The notes under the pieces were generated by a model, which did not search any database, was not told where the DNA came from, and saw only the letters and a program-made list of their open reading frames with translations. Source: Candidatus Nitrosopumilus sp. (GTDB lineage: Archaea; Thermoproteota; Nitrososphaeria; Nitrososphaerales; Nitrosopumilaceae). Taken from it: a stretch of DNA of 8,584 nucleotides. How positions within the stretch are numbered: position 1 is the stretch's first letter; each line of letters begins with the position of its first letter. The translations under genes were made by a program, and so were the position numbers. Below, one piece after another: positions 5,506-8,584 of the stretch. The stretch spans positions 1 through 8,584 of the forward strand of contig JABDKK010000032.1 of the NCBI GenBank assembly GCA_013002265.1, in the 5' to 3' direction.

Positions 5506-5544
5506 AATCAATTCTAGCTCTTAGCTAAAGTAAAGTTGACAGAA

Positions 5545-5572
5545 GTATATGATAAGAATATGATAATTATAA
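5545..5572 (+). promoter_or_regulatory. Promoter region of gar1-tfb with helically phased direct repeat
   Basis: ATATGATAA occurs exactly twice, at 5547-5555 and 5558-5566, with an 11-bp period. The first copy contains a TATA-like core about 30 nt before TTG 5580. A second AT-rich core, AATTATAA (5565-5572), is about 32 nt before ATG 5601. The region may hold two alternative TATA boxes or a repeated operator. Role is inferred. Confidence 0.45.
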
Positions 5573-5579
5573 TTTCTAA

Positions 5580-5846
5580 TTGCAGGAGGTAGGCGAAATA
5601 ATGCACCTAGCCGGTAGTGGCAGGGTAATCATTCAACTATCAAAAGAATTAGTTGAAGGACAGATACTCTGTGACGAAAAGGGAACTAGGGTAGCAAAAG
5701 TAAATGAAATGATTGGTCCAGTAAGTAGACCATTTGCATCAGCAACGCCATTAACAAACAGTATCAAAAAATACATTGGCAAAAGCGTTTACGCAACAGA
5801 GCAATCTCCTGTCAATAAACCAAAAAAATTTAGGAGAAGAAAATAA
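5580..5846 (+). CDS. gar1: H/ACA ribonucleoprotein protein Gar1
   Basis: This 88-residue H/ACA RNP subunit binds the Cbf5 pseudouridine synthase and controls substrate RNA loading and release during rRNA pseudouridylation. The Gar1 beta-barrel core shows as VGEIMHLAGSGRVIIQL, EGQILCDEKGTRVAKVNEM and GPVSRPFAS, the last being the most conserved element of the family. The tail is basic (KKFRRRK). Start choice is ambiguous. ATG 5601 has a GGAGGT ten bases upstream, but starting there removes VGEI, the first core strand in relatives, so TTG 5580 (directly after an in-frame stop) is preferred. It shares one base with the tfb start, so both are translated from one mRNA; a gar1-tfb pair is recurrent in Archaea. 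Confidence 0.9.
   Translation: MQEVGEIMHLAGSGRVIIQLSKELVEGQILCDEKGTRVAKVNEMIGPVSRPFASATPLTNSIKKYIGKSVYATEQSPVNKPKKFRRRK
5584..5590 (+). promoter_or_regulatory. Strong Shine-Dalgarno-like AGGAGGT inside the gar1 N-terminus
   Basis: AGGAGGT is the best match to the 16S anti-SD in the window. It lies 10 nt before ATG 5601 but within codons 2-4 of the preferred TTG 5580 reading frame. It may drive a shorter product or be the real site. Confidence 0.5.
5832..5836 (+). promoter_or_regulatory. Shine-Dalgarno site of tfb
   Basis: AGGAG within the end of gar1 lies 9 nt before ATG 5846. The gar1 stop and tfb start overlap (TAATG), a coupled arrangement. Confidence 0.6.
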
Positions 5847-6802
5847 TGAACATACTAGAAAAACAAAACTGTCCTGAATGTAAATCTACATTAGTAGATG
5901 ACATGCAGAATGGTGAAATCATCTGTTCTGGTTGCGGCGTAGTAGTCGATGATCAGATAGCAGATTATGGTCCAGAAACTATTAGCTCAAATTTCGAAGA
6001 CAAAATGAAATTAGCAAGAGCTACAGGACAAACAACTTATTCCCAGCATGATTTGGGAATAACTACTGAGATTTCAATCAGTGCAAAAGACTTTAGCGGA
6101 AAAACAATCAACCGCGATGTTGTAAACCAAATGCACAATCTCAGAAAGTGGCAACAAATAGTAAGAGTTTCCTCACCAAAAGTGAGACGACTTGCAAATG
6201 TTTTAACAAAAATGGTAGAAACATGCGATAGTCTGGGTCTTTCAAAAAATGTTTTGGAAACTGCTTCTATGATATACAGAAACTTGGACGGACATGTTGA
6301 TGTGAAGGGAAAATCAGTAGTTAGCATAACTGCAGCTACAATTTACATGGCATGCAAACAATGTGATGTAGTTAGATCATTGGAAGAAATTTGTCGCGGA
6401 ATTTGTCCGGCAAAAGATGTAAAGTCAAAAACAAAACTTGCAGCAAGATACTACAGAACCATGGTAATGGAAATGGGACACTTAGCATCCCCAGTTGTAA
6501 CCATGGACAAATACATCTCAAAGATAGCCAACATGACACAAACTGAGGTCAGAGTTGAAAGACTAGCCTTGGAAATTGCAGAAAAAACTAAAGATAGCAG
6601 TATTGCAGATGGAAAAGCTCCAAATGGAATTGCTGCAGCATATCTGTACGTGGCATCTGTATTACTTGGGCAAAACGTTCTACAAAGAGACGTTTCAAGT
6701 ATTGCAGGAGTAACAGAAGTTACTATCAGAAATAGATGTAAAGAAATTCTAACATGCTACAAACTCAAAATTACTTTAAGACCATCTCTGGCCAAATATT
6801 AA
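5846..6802 (+). CDS. tfb: Transcription initiation factor TFB (TFIIB homologue)
   Basis: This 318-residue factor recruits RNA polymerase to TBP-bound promoters. The N-terminal zinc ribbon uses C9, C12, C27 and C30 (CPEC ... CSGC). A linker (about 40-90) with the recognisable SQHDLGITTEI segment corresponds to the B-reader and B-linker. Two cyclin folds follow: the first at about 93-188 (KWQQIVRVSSPKVRRLANVL ... SITAATIYMACK) and the second at about 190-310. The second ends in VTEVTIRNRCKEIL, the helix-turn-helix that reads the BRE element. Length is standard. The usual GPEWR and R-rich B-reader is altered: GPE is followed by TISSNFEDK, so the Trp-Arg pair is missing. Nitrososphaerota carry several TFB paralogues, so this may be a specialised one. 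A C10 tract follows the stop. Confidence 0.95.
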   Translation: MNILEKQNCPECKSTLVDDMQNGEIICSGCGVVVDDQIADYGPETISSNFEDKMKLARATGQTTYSQHDLGITTEISISAKDFSGKTINRDVVNQMHNLRKWQQIVRVSSPKVRRLANVLTKMVETCDSLGLSKNVLETASMIYRNLDGHVDVKGKSVVSITAATIYMACKQCDVVRSLEEICRGICPAKDVKSKTKLAARYYRTMVMEMGHLASPVVTMDKYISKIANMTQTEVRVERLALEIAEKTKDSSIADGKAPNGIAAAYLYVASVLLGQNVLQRDVSSIAGVTEVTIRNRCKEILTCYKLKITLRPSLAKY

Positions 6803-6803
6803 A

Positions 6804-6828
6804 CCCCCCCCCCTCTTTTCATTTTATT
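6804..6828 (+). terminator. C10 tract and T-rich terminator after tfb
   Basis: Ten consecutive C (6804-6813) start one base after the tfb stop, followed by TCTTTTCATTTTATT. The pyrimidine-rich stretch is a plausible archaeal terminator. The C10 run is exceptional in such AT-rich DNA. Confidence 0.5.
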
Positions 6829-6862
6829 AAAAATCACATTAGGATCAGCTAAATTTCGTCGG

Positions 6863-6870
6863 TATTATAT
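6863..6870 (+). promoter_or_regulatory. TATA box of sufC
   Basis: TATTATAT is centred about 27 nt before ATG 6894 and only about 18 nt before ATG 6885, which favours the later start. Confidence 0.6.
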
Positions 6871-6893
6871 AGAGAAACAAAGGAATGCGTATA

Positions 6894-7670
6894 ATGGCAG
6901 TTTTAGAAATTAAAGATCTCCACGTTTCAAGAGAAGGAAAAGAGATTCTCAAAGGAGTCAATCTAAAGACAGGGCCTGGAGAAGTACATGCCATTATGGG
7001 ACCAAACGGTTCTGGAAAAAGTACACTAGCTTACACATTACTTGCACATCCAAAATACGAAGTAACAAAGGGGGATATTTTGTTAGATGGTGAGAGCATT
7101 TTAGAATTATCAGCAGATGAAAGAGCCAAAAAAGGATTATTCTTGGGATTCCAATATCCAACCGAAGTTTCAGGTGTAGGATTTTCTCATTTTCTCAGAA
7201 CAGCTTACAATTCATTGAGTAAAGCACTTGAGGGAGACGACAGGGAAGTGTTCATCACAGTTAGAGAATTTCAAAAATACCTTAAAGAGAATTTAGAAAA
7301 AGTTGGATTAAAAGAAGAATTCCTATCAAGATATCTAAATGAAGGATTCTCAGGTGGGGAGAAAAAGCGTGCAGAAGTATTGCAAATGGCAGTACTAAAA
7401 CCAAAAATTTCAATTTTAGATGAACCTGATTCAGGATTAGATATTGATGCAGTTCAGGCAGTTGCACAGGCAATTAGTAAAGTTTCAGGCAAAGATGCAA
7501 CAGTGATTGTAATTACTCACTATGCAAGAATTTTAAAATTCTTAGACAAACTTGATTTTGTCCATGTATTTGCAAGAGGCCAAGTTTTGAAAACAGGTGA
7601 CGCATCTCTTGCAGATAAATTAGAAGCAGAAGGTTATGATTGGGTTTTAGAAGAACCGCAAACTAATTAG
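6894..7670 (+). CDS. sufC: Fe-S cluster assembly ATPase SufC
   Basis: This 258-residue ABC-type ATPase works with the SufB/SufD scaffold to build Fe-S clusters in the cytoplasm; it is not a transporter subunit. Walker A is GPNGSGKST (36-44), the Q-loop Gln is Q87, the ABC signature FSGGE is at 152-156, Walker B ISILDE at 172-177, the D-loop SGLD follows, and the switch His is H209. GFQYP before VSGVGFSHFLR and the KKRAEVLQM stretch after the signature are specific to SufC. ATG 6885 is three codons upstream, but 6894 (MAVLEIKDL) is preferred because AAAGGA at 6879-6884 is 9 nt away and the TATA box fits. sufB/sufD do not follow; a DUF167 gene does. Confidence 0.95.
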   Translation: MAVLEIKDLHVSREGKEILKGVNLKTGPGEVHAIMGPNGSGKSTLAYTLLAHPKYEVTKGDILLDGESILELSADERAKKGLFLGFQYPTEVSGVGFSHFLRTAYNSLSKALEGDDREVFITVREFQKYLKENLEKVGLKEEFLSRYLNEGFSGGEKKRAEVLQMAVLKPKISILDEPDSGLDIDAVQAVAQAISKVSGKDATVIVITHYARILKFLDKLDFVHVFARGQVLKTGDASLADKLEAEGYDWVLEEPQTN

Positions 7671-7671
7671 A

Positions 7672-7679
7672 TTTAACTA
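7672..7679 (+). promoter_or_regulatory. Weak TATA-like element before the DUF167 gene
   Basis: TTTAACTA is centred about 24 nt before TTG 7699, just after the sufC stop. The match is poor and the gene may instead be read from the sufC transcript. Confidence 0.3.
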
Positions 7680-7698
7680 GAAATATTTTCTATAGACA

Positions 7699-7911
7699 TT
7701 GATTTACAAAGTACACGTAGAGTTCTCTAAAGAATTTTTAGAAATAAATGACAAACAAATTAACATTGGAATTAAAACAAAACCACTCAAAGGCGAAGCA
7801 AACAAGGAGATAATCAAAAAAATTGCAAAACAGTTTGGCATATCAAACTCATTAGTTCAAATAAAATCAGGTCATAAATCACGAGATAAAATTATAGAGA
7901 TTCTAGAATAG
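7699..7911 (+). CDS. DUF167 (YggU/UPF0235) family protein
   Basis: This 70-residue protein belongs to the DUF167 family, found in all domains of life and lacking an established function. The hallmark is visible: a beta strand INIGIKTKPLKGEANKEII, followed by helix IAKQFGIS and the strand VQIKSGHKSRDKIIEI, matching the family pattern KAPP-x-x-GKAN ... SG-x-x-SR-x-K. The N-terminus is shorter than in many members (about 90-100 residues), and the typical P-N-[AS]-[KS] turn appears as EFSKE. The start is TTG 7699; no SD is seen. It begins 28 nt after sufC, co-directional, and is closed by a strong terminator hairpin that overlaps its stop codon. Confidence 0.85.
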   Translation: MIYKVHVEFSKEFLEINDKQINIGIKTKPLKGEANKEIIKKIAKQFGISNSLVQIKSGHKSRDKIIEILE

Positions 7912-7928
7912 AGAATCTAGTTTTTGTT
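7898..7928 (+). terminator. Intrinsic-type terminator after the DUF167 gene
   Basis: AGATTCT (7898-7904) pairs with AGAATCT (7912-7918) around a 7-nt loop, followed by TTTTTGTTT from 7921. The stem covers the stop codon. The T-run directly abuts the promoter of the next gene. Confidence 0.6.
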
Positions 7929-7934
7929 TAAATA
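7927..7934 (+). promoter_or_regulatory. TATA box of the chlorite-dismutase-like gene
   Basis: TTTAAATA is centred about 26 nt before ATG 7957, predicting a leaderless transcript. It overlaps the end of the preceding terminator. Confidence 0.6.
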
Positions 7935-7956
7935 GGGTCTCAAAATTGTAGAAAAC

Positions 7957-8584
7957 ATGTCAGAAGATAATGATCAATATTATTTTAATTTCTCATTTTT
8001 CAAAGTAGACCCTAAATGGAGATGGATGGCAGATTTGGCAAAAGAAGAATCTGCAAAAGAAGTTGAAAATGTAATTAATAATTCAGGAATAATGTTTAGA
8101 TCATATTCAAATTTGGGATTAAGAGATGATGCAGACTTTTTGTTTTGGTTTGCAGCAAAATCAGTAGAGGAAATACAAACAGTGATTGAGAAAATTTACA
8201 AAACAGTTTTTGGAAAATACATCCTTCCTTCTATGACATACTTGTCATGTACGAGGCCATCAATTTATGTCCAAGAACAAAAAGCCCACGGATTTGTAAC
8301 AGGAAATAATCCAAAAAAACATGTGATTGTCTATCCATTTACAAAAACTAGAGAATGGTATCTACTACCTAAAGAAAAACGTCAGGAAATAATGGATGAA
8401 CACATAGAAGTAAGTAAGAAATATCCCCAAGTTGTTCTAAACACCACATACTCTTTTGGAATACATGACGAGGACTTTATGTTAGCCTTTGAAATGGATA
8501 ATATCAGAGATTTTCAAGATCTAATCATGGATTTAAGAGAAACTCAAGTTTCAACATATGTTAAAAATGACATTCCAATGATTG
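7957..8584 (+). CDS. Chlorite dismutase / HemQ family heme-binding protein (3' end outside window)
   Basis: The first 209 residues of a Cld-superfamily protein are present. Members are heme enzymes: chlorite dismutases, or HemQ-type coproheme decarboxylases of heme synthesis. The C-terminal ferredoxin-like half is clear: YPFTKTREWYLL (126-137), then EIMDEHIEVSKKYPQV, NTTYSFGIHDEDFMLAFEMD and LRETQVSTYVKNDIP. H149 in MDEH is the likely proximal heme ligand. Placing relatives alongside by eye, the distal position falls near L161-N162 rather than on the Arg that chlorite dismutases need, so O2 production from chlorite is unlikely. Coproheme decarboxylase or an uncharacterised heme role is more plausible. 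ATG 7957 has a TATA-like box 26 nt upstream. The protein probably lacks only a few residues or a short tail. Confidence 0.88.
   Translation, partial: MSEDNDQYYFNFSFFKVDPKWRWMADLAKEESAKEVENVINNSGIMFRSYSNLGLRDDADFLFWFAAKSVEEIQTVIEKIYKTVFGKYILPSMTYLSCTRPSIYVQEQKAHGFVTGNNPKKHVIVYPFTKTREWYLLPKEKRQEIMDEHIEVSKKYPQVVLNTTYSFGIHDEDFMLAFEMDNIRDFQDLIMDLRETQVSTYVKNDIPMI

Noticed and set aside
5515..5527. TAGCT-CTT-AGCTA inverted repeat after srp19
   Set aside because: Only 5 bp with a 3-nt loop and no T-run after it; too weak to call a terminator.
6037..6327. Minus-strand frame inside tfb
   Set aside because: Opposes the first cyclin fold of TFB, which is strongly conserved in the sense frame.
7282..7473. 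Minus-strand Leu-rich frame inside sufC
   Set aside because: Opposes the ABC signature and Walker B region; the leucine richness comes from antisense of Lys/Glu codons.
1..8584. CRISPR arrays, insertion sequences, prophage or attachment repeats
   Set aside because: No regularly spaced repeat, transposase-like frame, terminal inverted repeat, or second copy of the tRNA-Tyr 3' end was found in the window.

Overview
The window reads as AT-rich archaeal chromosome, most likely from a marine Nitrososphaerota (Thaumarchaeota) organism of the Nitrosopumilus type. The evidence is a tRNA-Tyr with a canonical 37/38 intron and a C1-G72 pair, archaeal aIF1A, TFB, S8e, SRP19 and Gar1, an archaeal ScpA/ScpB pair, a bacterial-type cold-shock protein (common in this phylum), and a promoter layout in which a TATA-like box lies about 26 nt before the start codon. 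The taxon is inferred from gene content and composition; no search was run.

Layout. Positions 1-87 hold the open tail of an unfinished, possibly decayed PIN-like reading frame that runs into a tRNA-Tyr(GTA) gene with a 50-nt intron (78-204). Two minus-strand genes follow, a cold-shock protein and translation initiation factor aIF1A, each with its own promoter. A plus-strand YkgJ-type cysteine-cluster protein is divergent from aIF1A. The 745-bp gap at 1536-2280 is not empty. It holds a heavily frameshifted Lrp/AsnC-type regulator remnant on the plus strand and what looks like the C-terminal half of a response-regulator receiver domain, with two stops, on the minus strand. A zinc alcohol dehydrogenase (minus) closes this part.

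From 3452 onward all genes are on the plus strand. scpA-scpB (condensin accessory subunits) come first. Next is an information-processing cluster, rps8e-srp19 then gar1-tfb, linking ribosome structure, protein targeting, rRNA pseudouridylation and transcription initiation. Then come sufC (Fe-S cluster assembly ATPase), a small DUF167/YggU protein, and a chlorite-dismutase/HemQ-family protein cut by the window end.

Gene expression logic is unusually legible. Promoter-proximal genes (aIF1A, csp, ykgJ-like, adh, scpA, rps8e, the cld-like gene) have a TATA-like element centred about 25-28 nt before the start codon and no leader, so they are predicted to be leaderless. Genes inside operons (scpB, srp19, tfb) carry Shine-Dalgarno sequences 5-9 nt before the start. 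This rule was used to choose starts for csp, aIF1A and sufC. gar1 is the exception where homology and ribosome-site evidence disagree.

Most of the window is ordinary housekeeping sequence. I do not see a convincing undescribed multi-gene system. The items most worth a second look are the two decayed regulators at 1611-2262, the tRNA-overlapping remnant, the helically phased direct repeat before gar1-tfb, the divergent TFB B-reader region, the C10 tract after tfb, and the HemQ/Cld-like protein with no arginine at its distal heme position.
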